Shown here: positions 24,608 through 32,268 of the stretch, piece after piece
How positions within the stretch are numbered: position 1 is the first letter of the stretch
Layout of the letters: each line of letters opens with the position of its first letter
DNA from: CAZYTM01 sp964649725
GTDB taxonomy: Bacteria; Desulfobacterota; Desulfuromonadia; Geobacterales; Geobacteraceae
DNA: 64,000 nucleotides
Direction of reading: 5' to 3'
Assembly (NCBI GenBank): GCA_964649725.1
Contig: CAZYTM010000001.1
Coordinates: 620,001-684,000 of the forward strand
The notes under the pieces: generated by a model
Told to the model about the DNA's origin: nothing
The model's input: the letters and a program-made list of their open reading frames with translations, nothing else
Databases searched by the model: none
Made by a program: the position numbers and the translations under genes

Positions 24608-25206
24608 GCAGCGCCATGCATAACGACAATGCCGCTGCCAAGCTCGGGATGTGGCTCTTCCTCTTCACCGAGATCCTCCTCTTCGGCGGACTGTTCCTCC
24701 TTTACGCGGTCTATCTGGCCCGCTACCCGGTTGAATTCAGCGCTGCCGGCCGGCAGATGCATATCGTCTTCGGTACGCTCAACACGGTGATTCTGCTCAG
24801 CAGCAGCCTGCTGGCCGCCATGGCGGTCACTGCAAGCCAGCGGGGGGAGCAGCAGCGGGTGCTCTGGCTGCTGGCCGGAACGATTTGCTGTGCCGCGATA
24901 TTTCTCGGCAACAAATATATCGAATGGAGCGCCGAGATCGGCCATGGCAACTACCCCGGCTCCCCCCGACTGGCCGCCGGTCCGCCAGGGGAGTCGGTCT
25001 TTTTCAGTATCTACTATCTGACGGCCGGTCTGCATGGCCTGCATGTCCTGGTGGGCGGAATCCTCCTGACTTGGATACTTGTCAAGGTGCAGCGAGGCAG
25101 CATCCGGGCCGGCAACGATATCCTGCTGGAGAATGGCGCCCTCTACTGGCACCTGGTCGATCTGGTCTGGATATTCATCTTTCCGCTCTACTACCTGATC
25201 CTCTAG
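24604..25206 (+). CDS. ctaE: Cytochrome c oxidase subunit III
   Basis: A 200-residue subunit III with five predicted membrane segments. Conserved stretches: LGMWLFLFTEILLFGGLF at the N terminus, FLGNKYIEW, and YLTAGLHGLHVLVGG, then the C-terminal WHLVDLVWIFIFPLYYL. ATG 24604 overlaps the ctaD stop (ATGA); the frame stays open upstream but is not the gene. This short form lacks the two extra N-terminal helices of mitochondrial-type subunit III, as in other caa3 oxidases. Confidence 0.93.
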   Translation: MSSAMHNDNAAAKLGMWLFLFTEILLFGGLFLLYAVYLARYPVEFSAAGRQMHIVFGTLNTVILLSSSLLAAMAVTASQRGEQQRVLWLLAGTICCAAIFLGNKYIEWSAEIGHGNYPGSPRLAAGPPGESVFFSIYYLTAGLHGLHVLVGGILLTWILVKVQRGSIRAGNDILLENGALYWHLVDLVWIFIFPLYYLIL

Positions 25207-25215
25207 GAGACATCG

Positions 25216-25506
25216 ATGCCATCCGCTGGAGTTGATAGAGATAGGATAAGTTACGCAAGACTGACAGCAGTCTGGCTGCTGCTCATCTGCCTGACTGCCC
25301 TGACAGTATGGGTCTCCAGGCTCGACCTCGGGGTGAACCGGGTCTGGGGGGCGCTGGCCATCGCTTCAGTCAAGGCGGGGCTGGTGATCGCCTTTTTTAT
25401 GCATATGAAGTATGAGGGGCGCCTGCTCCGCTGGCTCCTCTTCATTGCGCTTATCACCCTGGCAATCTTTATCGGCTTCACCTTTTTCGACGTGCTCTAT
25501 CGCTGA
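25216..25506 (+). CDS. Cytochrome c oxidase subunit IV (prokaryotic)
   Basis: A 96-residue membrane protein with three segments (about residues 19-38, 45-65 and 72-91). It matches the COX4_pro pattern: WLLLICLTALTVWVSRLDLG, VNRVWGALAIASVKAGLVIAFFMHMKYEG, FIGFTFFDVLYR. It is an accessory subunit of caa3-type oxidase, located between subunits III and II. Nine bases separate it from each neighbour gene. Confidence 0.9.
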   Translation: MPSAGVDRDRISYARLTAVWLLLICLTALTVWVSRLDLGVNRVWGALAIASVKAGLVIAFFMHMKYEGRLLRWLLFIALITLAIFIGFTFFDVLYR

Positions 25507-25514
25507 GGAGCTTC

Positions 25515-26417
25515 ATGCCACAAAAGCTCATGACAACAACCGAGGCGGTCGACCCGGTATTCATCTTCATCTTCGGCATATCAATCGTGCTGCTGTTAGC
25601 CATCACAGCTGTAATGGTAGGCTTTGTCATCCGTTACCACCGCTCCCGCGCCCCGGAACCGACCTCTGCAGCTGCCGGCAATCTCTGGCTGGAGATCGTC
25701 TGGACCATCCTGCCGACAGTACTGGTGATGGTTATGTTCTATTACGGTTGGGCCGGTTACCTGGCGCTGCGCAATGTCCCGCCAGGGGCGCTGCCGGTGA
25801 CGGCCACCGCCAGCATGTGGTCCTGGAGCTTCAGTTATGCCAACGGCAAGACCAGCCCCAGACTCTATGTGCCGGTTGGTAAGCCGGTGGTGGTGAACCT
25901 GGTCTCCAGGGATGTCCTGCACGGCTTCTACATCCCTGCCTTCCGGATCAAGCGGGATGTGGTGCCGGGTATGAAGAACCATGTCTGGTTCATGGCCCCC
26001 AAGGCGGCCAATTATGACCTCTTCTGCTCGGTTTACTGCGGCACCGGTCATTCGGCAATGATCACCACTGTGGTGGCGCTACCGCCGGAGAAGTTCGCCG
26101 AATGGCTGCAGCAAAGTGGCGACAACGAAAATCCGGCGCTAGGTTTGATGGAAAAGCTCGGCTGCCTTGGCTGTCACTCCTTAGATGGCAGCCCCAGGAT
26201 CGGACCGACCTTCAAGGGTCTTTATGGTCGGCAGTTCCGGGTCACACAGAACGGTACTCTGTTAACCATCACCGCGGACGAAACTTATCTGCGGGAGTCG
26301 ATCCGTGCCCCGTCAGCAAAGATAGTCGAGGGGTATCAGCCGATAATGCCGACCTACCCCGGTTTGACCGATGCAGAGGTGGAGAGCATGGTGGAATACA
26401 TCGAGAATCTGCAATGA
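25515..26417 (+). CDS. ctaC: Cytochrome c oxidase subunit II with fused cytochrome c
   Basis: A 300-residue subunit II. Two membrane helices (about 15-40 and 60-85) are followed by the cupredoxin domain with CuA ligands His136, Cys171, Cys175, His179 and Met182 (in LFCSVYCGTGHSAM). A fused cytochrome c domain carries heme-binding CLGCH (217-221) and an axial Met candidate in YQPIMPTYPG. This fusion defines the caa3 type: electrons enter through the covalent heme c. The N terminus has no cleavable signal peptide that I can see. It overlaps ctaB by 4 bases. Confidence 0.95.
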   Translation: MPQKLMTTTEAVDPVFIFIFGISIVLLLAITAVMVGFVIRYHRSRAPEPTSAAAGNLWLEIVWTILPTVLVMVMFYYGWAGYLALRNVPPGALPVTATASMWSWSFSYANGKTSPRLYVPVGKPVVVNLVSRDVLHGFYIPAFRIKRDVVPGMKNHVWFMAPKAANYDLFCSVYCGTGHSAMITTVVALPPEKFAEWLQQSGDNENPALGLMEKLGCLGCHSLDGSPRIGPTFKGLYGRQFRVTQNGTLLTITADETYLRESIRAPSAKIVEGYQPIMPTYPGLTDAEVESMVEYIENLQ

Positions 26418-27229
26418 GCAGCGTGCTGATTCTGCTCTACCGGCCGAGGCTGGCGATATTGAACGGTATTGCTGCGGCATCCGGGTACCTGCTATTTCCC
26501 TGCGGGACAGTATGGCATGAACTTTTTGCGGCAATGGCCGGGGTGGCTGCTCTGGCTGCAGGGGGATCAGCCCTGAACCAGGTACTTGAGCGGGATATCG
26601 ATGCCAAGATGGAGCGGACCAGGGGGCGTCCTATTCCGGGCAAGAAGATTTCGGCTCGGCAGGGTGCCGTAATCGGTGCTCTTGCAATAGTGACAGGACT
26701 GTTGCTGCTCGGCTGCCTGGGACGGGTCCCGCTCCTCTTGGGAGGCGCGGCTCTGGCATGGTATCTGGCCATCTACACACCGCTCAAGCGCTACACCTCG
26801 CTCGCCCTGCTGTTCGGAGCTGTTTCCGGAGCTATCCCGCCGATGATCGGCTGGTGCAGCGCCGGGGGTGAGCTGTCCGATTATCGGATTGTCCTTCTGG
26901 CAGGCACCTTCTTCCTCTGGCAGATACCACATTTCTGGTTTCTGCAGCGTCGCCACAGCGACGACTATAGCCGGGCCGGCATCCCCCTCTTCATGCCGAC
27001 CGGCGGCCCCTGCCGCGTAATCTCTCTCTGCAGGCTCTGGCTCGGGGCGTTGCTGGTGCTCCTGCTGCTGCTGCCGCTATTCGGCATCATCACGCCACTG
27101 AACGCCATCCCTCTCGTTACTCTGCCGACCATCTTGATTATCTTCATGAAACGGCATGAATCGAGGCTATTTGCCGGTCTCAACCTCTTCCCGCTGCTCT
27201 TGACCCTGGCAATCCTTTTCCAGCGCTGA
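26414..27229 (+). CDS. ctaB: Protoheme IX farnesyltransferase (heme O synthase)
   Basis: A 271-residue polytopic UbiA-family prenyltransferase that farnesylates heme b to heme o, the precursor of heme a. The prenyl-diphosphate/Mg motif is NQVLERDIDAKMERTRGRP (residues 55-73); the second polar loop is WFLQRRHSDDYSRAGIPL. About eight hydrophobic segments. ATG 26414 overlaps the subunit II stop (ATGA); the upstream-open frame is not the gene. No ctaA (heme A synthase) is in this operon. Confidence 0.92.
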   Translation: MSSVLILLYRPRLAILNGIAAASGYLLFPCGTVWHELFAAMAGVAALAAGGSALNQVLERDIDAKMERTRGRPIPGKKISARQGAVIGALAIVTGLLLLGCLGRVPLLLGGAALAWYLAIYTPLKRYTSLALLFGAVSGAIPPMIGWCSAGGELSDYRIVLLAGTFFLWQIPHFWFLQRRHSDDYSRAGIPLFMPTGGPCRVISLCRLWLGALLVLLLLLPLFGIITPLNAIPLVTLPTILIIFMKRHESRLFAGLNLFPLLLTLAILFQR

Positions 27230-27279
27230 AGACGAGATGTTGCTGGCCTGGCGCAACACCAGTATGCTAGAATAGCATC

Positions 27280-27903
27280 ATGTTCAAGGGGATATTCTGG
27301 GATAACGACGGGGTTCTGATGGAGACCGAACTGCTCTATTTCCGCGCCAATGCCGAAGCGCTGGCAGGGATCGGTCTGGAGCTGAGTCTGGCGGAATTTT
27401 GCGAGATTTCCTTGCGCCGTGGGGAAAGCGTCCTGCAGCTTGCCGCAACCAGGGAAGATGAGCTGCGGCAATGGCGCGACAGCCGCTATCTGGAGCTTCT
27501 GGCCGCAGAGGCACGTGTCATCCCCGGGGTGGCGATGACACTGGCAGAGCTTCATGGCCGGCAGCCGATGGCGATTGTGACCAGCTGCCGGAGAGAGAAT
27601 TTTCTAAAGATGCACCGCAACAGCGAACTGCTCGGCTATTTCGACTTTATCCTGACCCGCGAAGACTATAGAAACTCCAAACCTGATCCAGAGCCTTATC
27701 TGACCGCCTGTGCCCGGGCCGGTCTCGCGCCGGAAGACTGCCTGGCCGTGGAGGATTCGGAACGGGGGGTAAGGGCAGCCGCAGCCGCCGGTCTCGCAGT
27801 AGTGGCTATTCCGGGCGAACTGAACAGCGGCGGCGATTTCAGCGCCGCCCGCTGGCGGTTGGAGCGGATCGAGCAGCTACCGCAACTGCTTAGACTCCGC
27901 TGA
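27280..27903 (+). CDS. HAD-superfamily hydrolase (beta-phosphoglucomutase-like)
   Basis: A 207-residue subfamily-IA HAD protein: motif I FWDNDGVLMETE (nucleophile Asp9), a helical cap, motif II IVTSCRRENF, motif III Lys in NSKPDPEPYL, motif IV AVEDSERGVRAAAAAG. The DSERG form is typical of beta-phosphoglucomutase-like and sugar-phosphatase members. Substrate unknown. Starts 50 bases after ctaB on the same strand, with an AGAATAG-like weak ribosome site, so it may be an add-on to the operon without functional link. Confidence 0.85.
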   Translation: MFKGIFWDNDGVLMETELLYFRANAEALAGIGLELSLAEFCEISLRRGESVLQLAATREDELRQWRDSRYLELLAAEARVIPGVAMTLAELHGRQPMAIVTSCRRENFLKMHRNSELLGYFDFILTREDYRNSKPDPEPYLTACARAGLAPEDCLAVEDSERGVRAAAAAGLAVVAIPGELNSGGDFSAARWRLERIEQLPQLLRLR

Positions 27904-27926
27904 ATAGAGGGGAAACTCTCTCCCGA

Positions 27927-28973
27927 TCAGTCCTGAGTAGAAAAGGTCTGGTTCTCCTGCTCTGCCACGCGGATGAAGGTGGTCCGCTTGGTCAGTTCCC
28001 GCAGTGCCGAGGCGCCGACATAGGTGCAGGCGGAACGGACCCCGCCAAGTATCTCCCGGACGGTCTCCTCGATCGCCCCCCGGTATGGGACCTCGACGGT
28101 CTTCCCTTCCGAGGCGCGATACTCGGCTACACCGCCGCTATGCTTGGCCATGGCCGTAGTCGAACTCATTCCGTAAAATAGCTTGTACTGCTGCCCCCCC
28201 CGTTCGACAATCTGCCCATCGCTCTCATCGTGCCCCGCCAGCATGCCGCCGAGCATGACGAAATCGGCGCCGCCACCAAACGCCTTGGCTATGTCGCCGG
28301 GGCAGATACAGCCGCCGTCGGAGATGATCCTCCCCCCTAATCCATGGGCGGCATCGGCGCATTCGATAACTGCAGACAGCTGTGGGTAGCCGACTCCGGC
28401 CTTGACCCGGGTGGTGCAGACCGAACCTGGCCCGATCCCCACCTTGACGATATCGGCACCAGAGAGGAGGAGCTCCTCCACCATCTCGCCGGTCACCACG
28501 TTCCCTGCCACAATAGTCTTCTCGGCAAAGGCGCCCCGGACCTTGCCGACATATTCGACAAAGCTCTCGGTATAGCCGTTGGCCACATCGAGACAGATGA
28601 ACTCCAGTTGCGGGTGTGCTGCCATTATCTGGCGCAGCTTGTCAAAGTCTTCATCGGCGCTGCCGGCACTAACCATGATGCGGGAAAAGATGTCACTGTC
28701 ACAGCTGCCGAGGAACTCTCCCCATTGCGCAGGGGTGTAATGTTTATGGATGGCAGTCAGCATGCCGTGACTGGCAAGGACCCTGGCTACCGCAAAGGTG
28801 CCGATCGAGTCCATGTTGGCGGCGATCACCGGTACACCGGACCACTCCCGTTGGCTATGGAGAAATCTGAAGGTCCTGGTGAGATCGACCTGGGAGCGAC
28901 TCTTCAGGTTCGAACGTTTCGGCCGTATCAGGACATCCTTGAAACCGAGCTTCAGGTCTGATTCGATGAACAT
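27927..28973 (-). CDS. guaC: GMP reductase
   Basis: A 348-residue IMPDH/GMPR-family barrel enzyme, the length of GMP reductase and lacking the CBS pair of IMP dehydrogenase. The start FIESDLKLGFKDVLIRPKRS, NMDSIGTFAVA, the catalytic Cys loop GIGPGSVCTTR and the YFGMSS-like LFYGMSSTTAM block are GuaC features. It converts GMP to IMP with NADPH, a purine salvage step. Single gene, divergent from the cupin gene downstream; no neighbour in purine metabolism. Confidence 0.92.
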   Translation of the reverse strand: MFIESDLKLGFKDVLIRPKRSNLKSRSQVDLTRTFRFLHSQREWSGVPVIAANMDSIGTFAVARVLASHGMLTAIHKHYTPAQWGEFLGSCDSDIFSRIMVSAGSADEDFDKLRQIMAAHPQLEFICLDVANGYTESFVEYVGKVRGAFAEKTIVAGNVVTGEMVEELLLSGADIVKVGIGPGSVCTTRVKAGVGYPQLSAVIECADAAHGLGGRIISDGGCICPGDIAKAFGGGADFVMLGGMLAGHDESDGQIVERGGQQYKLFYGMSSTTAMAKHSGGVAEYRASEGKTVEVPYRGAIEETVREILGGVRSACTYVGASALRELTKRTTFIRVAEQENQTFSTQD

Positions 28974-29253
28974 GCTTCACCTCGCTGGCTATATTCTGCA
29001 CTCTACAAGGGTATCTCACTGTGGTGCATAAACAATGGGGAAAGATAATTTGTTTGCGAATATTATCTGTCCGGCAATATGCAAAAGAGCTCTATCGCTA
29101 TGTACCGGCAGGGGTTTAGTCGGGATGGGACCGGTTGAATGCACTGGAGAAGGGGGTGCGGATAACTCTTGACTCGGCATGCGGTTTGCGCGAAACTTTA
29201 ATTAAAGCAGGAGATATAAACTGTTACTGGACGTGCAGAGAAAGGGGTGCGTC

Positions 29254-29628
29254 ATGAAAGTCATAAAGGAACATGCCGTAGTAAAAAGCTTTGCCATGCC
29301 GAGTGAGGTGAGGACCTTCCCGCATGGCAGGCTTGAACTGTTGCAGGTAGGTGGGGCAACCATCGGGAGGGCCATATTTGAACCTGGCTGGCGCTGGAAA
29401 ACCTCGGTGCAGCCGCTGGTAAATACCGATAGTTGCGAGGCGCCGCACTTCCAGTACCATCTCTCAGGAAAACTGCATGTGGTGATGGACGACGGCAGCG
29501 AATTCGACTGCAAGGCTGGCGATGTGTCGCTGTTGCCGACCGGACACGATGCCTGGGTGGTGGGGGATGAGCCGGCTGTAGTAGTAGACTTCCAGGGGAT
29601 GGTAGATTATGCGAAAGCGGCCCACTAG
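29254..29628 (+). CDS. Cupin-domain protein
   Basis: A 124-residue single-domain cupin. The two cupin motifs are recognisable: EPGWRWKTSVQPL...HFQYHLSGKLHVVMDDG (motif 1) and CKAGDVSLLPTGHDAWVVGDEP (motif 2). The metal-ligand set is partly atypical: His in HFQYHL and in GHDAW, but the first-motif HxH pair is not complete. ATG 29254 has AAAGGGG nearby; the frame opens upstream at 29233. Small-molecule binding likely; role unknown. A strong terminator follows. Confidence 0.8.
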   Translation: MKVIKEHAVVKSFAMPSEVRTFPHGRLELLQVGGATIGRAIFEPGWRWKTSVQPLVNTDSCEAPHFQYHLSGKLHVVMDDGSEFDCKAGDVSLLPTGHDAWVVGDEPAVVVDFQGMVDYAKAAH

Positions 29629-29662
29629 CAAGGCAATCTGTTGATTAATAAATAATATGTAT

Positions 29663-29687
29663 GGCGGCCGGCGGCCGTCTTTTTTTT
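29663..29687 (+). terminator. Intrinsic terminator of cupin gene
   Basis: GGCGGCC (29663-29669) pairs with GGCCGTC (29673-29679) with one G-U pair, loop GGC, followed by eight T (29680-29687). Confidence 0.8.
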
Positions 29688-29792
29688 GCCTGGGCAGTAA
29701 AATAATCGAGTTTGGATGTTGACCCGATGACAATCTCCATCTCTATGTTAGGCTGGTGATAAGGGGAGTTAAACTGTCTCAGGAGGTGGGGA

Positions 29793-30233
29793 ATGGGGGT
29801 CATCTGGAAGAATGAGTTCAGTATCGGCATATATGAGATAGATTCCCAGCACCAGGAGCTGTTTGCCCGACTTGACCGTTTCATCTCTGCAATCGAGCAA
29901 GGGATAGGGGCATCCCAGGTGGCGCAGCTGCTCGATTTTCTGGACGACTATAGCAAGCGGCATTTCATGGCTGAGGAGCTTCTGCAGAAACAGATCGACT
30001 ACCCGCATCTAGCCATGCACGAGAGCGAGCATGCGAGTTTTCTAGTCGAACTGAAACGCCTGCGGAAGCGGCTCGACGAGGGGGGAGCTACTCCTCGGCT
30101 GGCCCATCTTGCCCAGGAAGTACTGGAAAAGTGGCTGATCCAGCACATCTGCAAGATCGACAAGGTACTCGGAGTATTTTTCAATGAGCATCGCCAGGCT
30201 GAATGGGAACAATATCTAAAGGATCACTTCTGA
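29793..30233 (+). CDS. Bacteriohemerythrin
   Basis: A 146-residue hemerythrin-domain protein. The di-iron ligands lie in IDSQHQELFARLD, the KRHFMAEELLQ helix, MHESEHASFLVEL and the C-terminal LIQHICKIDKVL. It reversibly binds O2 and is thought to store, deliver or sense oxygen or to detoxify it in microaerobic bacteria. Fits an organism that meets low O2 and encodes a caa3 oxidase nearby. AGGAGG precedes the ATG. Confidence 0.93.
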   Translation: MGVIWKNEFSIGIYEIDSQHQELFARLDRFISAIEQGIGASQVAQLLDFLDDYSKRHFMAEELLQKQIDYPHLAMHESEHASFLVELKRLRKRLDEGGATPRLAHLAQEVLEKWLIQHICKIDKVLGVFFNEHRQAEWEQYLKDHF

Positions 30234-30271
30234 ATCGGCACTAAATTTTAAAATAGCTTCGAATATAACAA

Positions 30272-30294
30272 CAGGGGGGCTTTGGGCCCCCCTG
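30272..30294. terminator. GC hairpin between convergent genes
   Basis: CAGGGGGGC (30272-30280) pairs with GCCCCCCTG (30286-30294), loop TTTGG. It lacks a clean T run, so efficiency is uncertain; its place between convergent genes suggests it ends both. Confidence 0.55.
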
Positions 30295-30323
30295 ATTAAA
30301 TTCATGGTGCAGATTGCCAGCTA

Positions 30324-30845
30324 CTAGAGTATTTCGTCGAGGATCACCTCAAAGTTGAGGTCCTCACCGGCCAGAGGGTGATTGGAGTCGAAGGTGACAC
30401 TCCCTTCGCTGACATCTATCACCCTGACGCCGATCGACTCTTCGTCTTCATTGGAGAGGACGTATTCAGCCCCGACCTGAGGGTCCAGCCCCTCCGGCAG
30501 GTCGCTGCGCGGCACAGCAAAGACCTTCTCTTCGTCGTAATCGCCAAAGGCTTCTGCGGCAGGGATACTCACCTTTCTACTCTCTCCACGGGTCATACCG
30601 ACCAAAGCCGCTTCGATCTGCGGGAAAAAATCGCCATCGCCGATGGTCAACTCCATCGGCCCGTTTTCACAGCCATGGCTGCCGCAGCCGCACGAGCCGG
30701 AATCGTGCTCTGGAGCGCATTCGGCAGAATCACATTCAGCTGGATCGCAGTCGCCATTCTCCAGTGTTGAGTCAAAGATGGTGCCATCTTCCAGGGTGCC
30801 GGTGAAATTGATCCTGACCCGATCCCCTTTTTGCGCCTGTGTCAT
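30324..30845 (-). CDS. FKBP-type peptidyl-prolyl isomerase with Cys-rich insert
   Basis: A 173-residue SlyD-like FKBP. The fold is interrupted right after VRINFTGTLEDGTIFDSTLE by an acidic insert (about residues 30-62) with six cysteines (33, 38, 43, 52, 54, 59) and two histidines, then resumes with MELTIGDGDFFPQIEAALVGM and the insert-in-flap part VSIPAAEAFGDYDEEKVFAV. SlyD proteins fold other proteins and bind Ni/Zn through a C-terminal Cys/His tail; here the tail is absent and the metal-rich stretch has moved inside. It probably catalyses prolyl isomerisation and binds metal. Preceded by AAAGG-like SD; single gene. Confidence 0.88.
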   Translation of the reverse strand: MTQAQKGDRVRINFTGTLEDGTIFDSTLENGDCDPAECDSAECAPEHDSGSCGCGSHGCENGPMELTIGDGDFFPQIEAALVGMTRGESRKVSIPAAEAFGDYDEEKVFAVPRSDLPEGLDPQVGAEYVLSNEDEESIGVRVIDVSEGSVTFDSNHPLAGEDLNFEVILDEIL

Positions 30846-30984
30846 GTTTGTGCCTTTCTTGATGTTGTGACTGTCAGTTTGTATATAGTTACCTTAAAAT
30901 TAAGATTACGAAGAAATACCGGTAGCAGTCCAGAAAAAAATGCACTGCTCGCAAAAATTGCTGCGGCTGGGTTCTGATTTACTC

Positions 30985-31188
30985 CTATCTCCCTGCCTGG
31001 CGCCGGACTGTGATCGATTCGCCACCGATCCCCCAGTTATCGGTCTCCACCTCGTCGATGACCACCACCGTGGTGGCCGGGTTTTTCCCCAGGATGTCGA
31101 CCAGCAGCTGGGTCGCCCCCTTGATCAGGGCCGCTTTCTGTTCGCTAGTAGCACCTTCACGGGTAATCTTGATGTTGACATAGGGCAT
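30985..31188 (-). CDS. 4-oxalocrotonate-tautomerase-family protein
   Basis: A 67-residue tautomerase. Pro2 (after Met removal, Pro1) is the catalytic base: MPYVNIKITREGATSEQKAALI. The mid-protein TTVVVIDEVETDNWGIGGESI matches the family. It may isomerise 2-hydroxymuconate or related enols; no catechol-pathway neighbour exists. It is the last host gene before the integron-like array; its stop side faces the FKBP gene. Confidence 0.88.
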   Translation of the reverse strand: MPYVNIKITREGATSEQKAALIKGATQLLVDILGKNPATTVVVIDEVETDNWGIGGESITVRRQAGR

Positions 31189-31254
31189 GGGATGTTCCTC
31201 CTTTGCTAAAGTATTGCCAGCGGCAGTAGCATGTCAAGATTTAATGAAAGGGGC

Positions 31255-31270
31255 GGGGGAATTTTCCCCC
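31255..31270. repeat. GC/AT inverted repeat near the array promoter
   Basis: GGGGGAA (31255-31261), TT, TTCCCCC (31264-31270). It lies between the minus-strand tautomerase start and the array promoter at 31302, so it could be an operator, or a weak terminator. No further support. Confidence 0.3.
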
Positions 31271-31301
31271 TATATTTGTTGCAACGGTAGAGATGTTTTT
31301 C

Positions 31302-31330
31302 TTGACTCTCAGCAAAGGTCACGTTATCTA
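31302..31330 (+). promoter_or_regulatory. Promoter pointing into the cassette array (Pc-like)
   Basis: TTGACT (31302-31307), 17-base spacer, TATCTA (31325-31330). It reads toward the cassettes through a 40-codon ORF and lies about 210 bases upstream of the first cassette junction at 31539/31540, the position expected for a cassette promoter. Confidence 0.55.
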
Positions 31331-31363
31331 ATCGATTAAGAAAATTTCAGGAGGGGACCAGGG

Positions 31364-31486
31364 ATGGATTGCATGGATATCTATCAAGCCGCCTTTGACG
31401 GGAAAGACCGTCAGGCGGCATTGCGCGTTTCAGGGGTTAATATTGCCGATATAGGTAATCTGGTATATTACCTATATCAGCAGTAA
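31364..31486 (+). CDS. Short leader ORF (40 aa)
   Basis: ATG 31364 is preceded by GGAGGGG at about 8 bases. The 40 residues (starting MDCMDIYQAAFDGKDRQAAL) are followed by TAA at 31484. It ends in the palindrome/repeat region next to the cassette junction. It has no recognisable family. It could be a truncated host gene whose remainder was displaced, or a leader peptide helping translation of the first cassette, as ORF-11 does in class 1 integrons (an analogy only). Confidence 0.4.
   Translation: MDCMDIYQAAFDGKDRQAALRVSGVNIADIGNLVYYLYQQ
31448..31478. repeat. Perfect 12-bp inverted repeat
   Basis: GATATAGGTAAT (31448-31459) and ATTACCTATATC (31467-31478) around a 7-base loop. It lies at the end of the leader ORF; the right arm is part of the first direct repeat listed next. 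Confidence 0.7.
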
Positions 31487-31522
31487 GTTACTTATATCTG
31501 CAATATACTTCCTATATACGGA
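31467..31522 (+). repeat. Three 16-bp direct repeats at 20-bp spacing
   Basis: ATTACCTATATCAGCA (31467), GTTACTTATATCTGCA (31487) and ACTTCCTATATACGGA (31507) start exactly 20 bp apart; units 1 and 2 share 13 of 16 bases, 1 and 3 share 11. They end 17 bases before the first cassette junction. Two helical turns of spacing suggests protein binding on one DNA face; integrase-binding repeats of attI sites are the obvious parallel. Confidence 0.6.
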
Positions 31523-31553
31523 AACTCGTCAATAACTAGTTGAGCAATGAAAT

Positions 31554-32243
31554 ATGAATAAATCACAACGACCTCTTTCAAAAAAACAACTGTCTGAACT
31601 CAAAGGTTATATTGCCCTTGGCGTAACCATAGGCCGTGCAGTATTTTTTCTCATCGTGACTGCTATCCTTCTCACCCTTTCACGAAAAATCTATTTATTA
31701 TTCGTATGGCCCCTGCCCAATGGTTCACATCCCGTCTGGTGGATTATTCCTCCGGCCTGCGTCATGGCATGGGTTTACAAAATATCTGCCAGATGGACAG
31801 GCGGAAGAGATTTCAGAAACAAGGTAAGAGAGGATGTAAAACAAGGAATTCTTTCCATCACTCAAGTTGATATCGTTGACGCTATCGAAATTGAGGAGAT
31901 TGAGGATGAGGGTCCGACCTACTTCGTTGAGACCGCTGATGGGCAAACAATGCTGTTTACAGGTCAATACCTAGAGAGCTATAGACGGAAAGGGTTTCCC
32001 TGGAAATCATTTGAAATACGTGAAGCGCTCAACTCTAAAGTATTTTTCGGACTTTCGCCCTTGGCGAAGCCTTTAAATCCATCCTTGATCAGGGCTCCGC
32101 TTTCCTGGGATGAGTATAAGACGCTGACGACCAAGATCAAAAAGTATGGGGTGCTTGAGGTTCCATTTGAAAGCCTGAAAGAGCAGTGCGCCCAACTCGC
32201 GCCAGGACCGGAGGCGATAAACCCGCCCCGGTCAGGCTTGTGA
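31554..32243 (+). CDS. Cassette 1: unknown membrane protein (229 aa)
   Basis: A 229-residue protein with two N-terminal membrane segments (about residues 22-47 and 60-77, containing VFFLIVTAILLTLSRKI and VWWIIPPACVMAWVYKI) and a soluble C-terminal domain (VDIVDAIEIEEIEDEGPTYF, then LSWDEYKTLTTKIKKYGVLE). I recognise no family. Its start is 14 bases after the cassette boundary and its last about 18 codons run through the attC1 site, so the C terminus is partly encoded by the recombination site. Expression would depend on the upstream promoter at 31302. Confidence 0.7.
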   Translation: MNKSQRPLSKKQLSELKGYIALGVTIGRAVFFLIVTAILLTLSRKIYLLFVWPLPNGSHPVWWIIPPACVMAWVYKISARWTGGRDFRNKVREDVKQGILSITQVDIVDAIEIEEIEDEGPTYFVETADGQTMLFTGQYLESYRRKGFPWKSFEIREALNSKVFFGLSPLAKPLNPSLIRAPLSWDEYKTLTTKIKKYGVLEVPFESLKEQCAQLAPGPEAINPPRSGL

Positions 32244-32251
32244 CGTTAGAT
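32190..32251 (+). repeat. attC site 1 (62 bp)
   Basis: R'' box GCCCAAC (32190-32196) and R' box GTTAGAT (32245-32251) flank an imperfect hairpin: GACCGG (32206-32211) with CCGGTC (32228-32233), extended by GCC/GGC across unpaired bases, as in attC stems with extrahelical bases. Confidence 0.75.
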
Positions 32252-32268
32252 AATGAATAAGGCGACTG

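Noticed and set aside
22982..25152. Long open frames antisense to the oxidase operon (several above 190 codons)
   Set aside because: They lie opposite clear ctaD/ctaE coding sequence, are low-complexity (Gly/Glu/Arg-rich) and have no ribosome site or known domain; a GC-rich shadow effect.
31189..31301. Integrase remnant upstream of the cassette array
   Set aside because: No frame on either strand shows tyrosine-recombinase motifs (R..HxxR..Y); only an inverted repeat and intergenic DNA are present.
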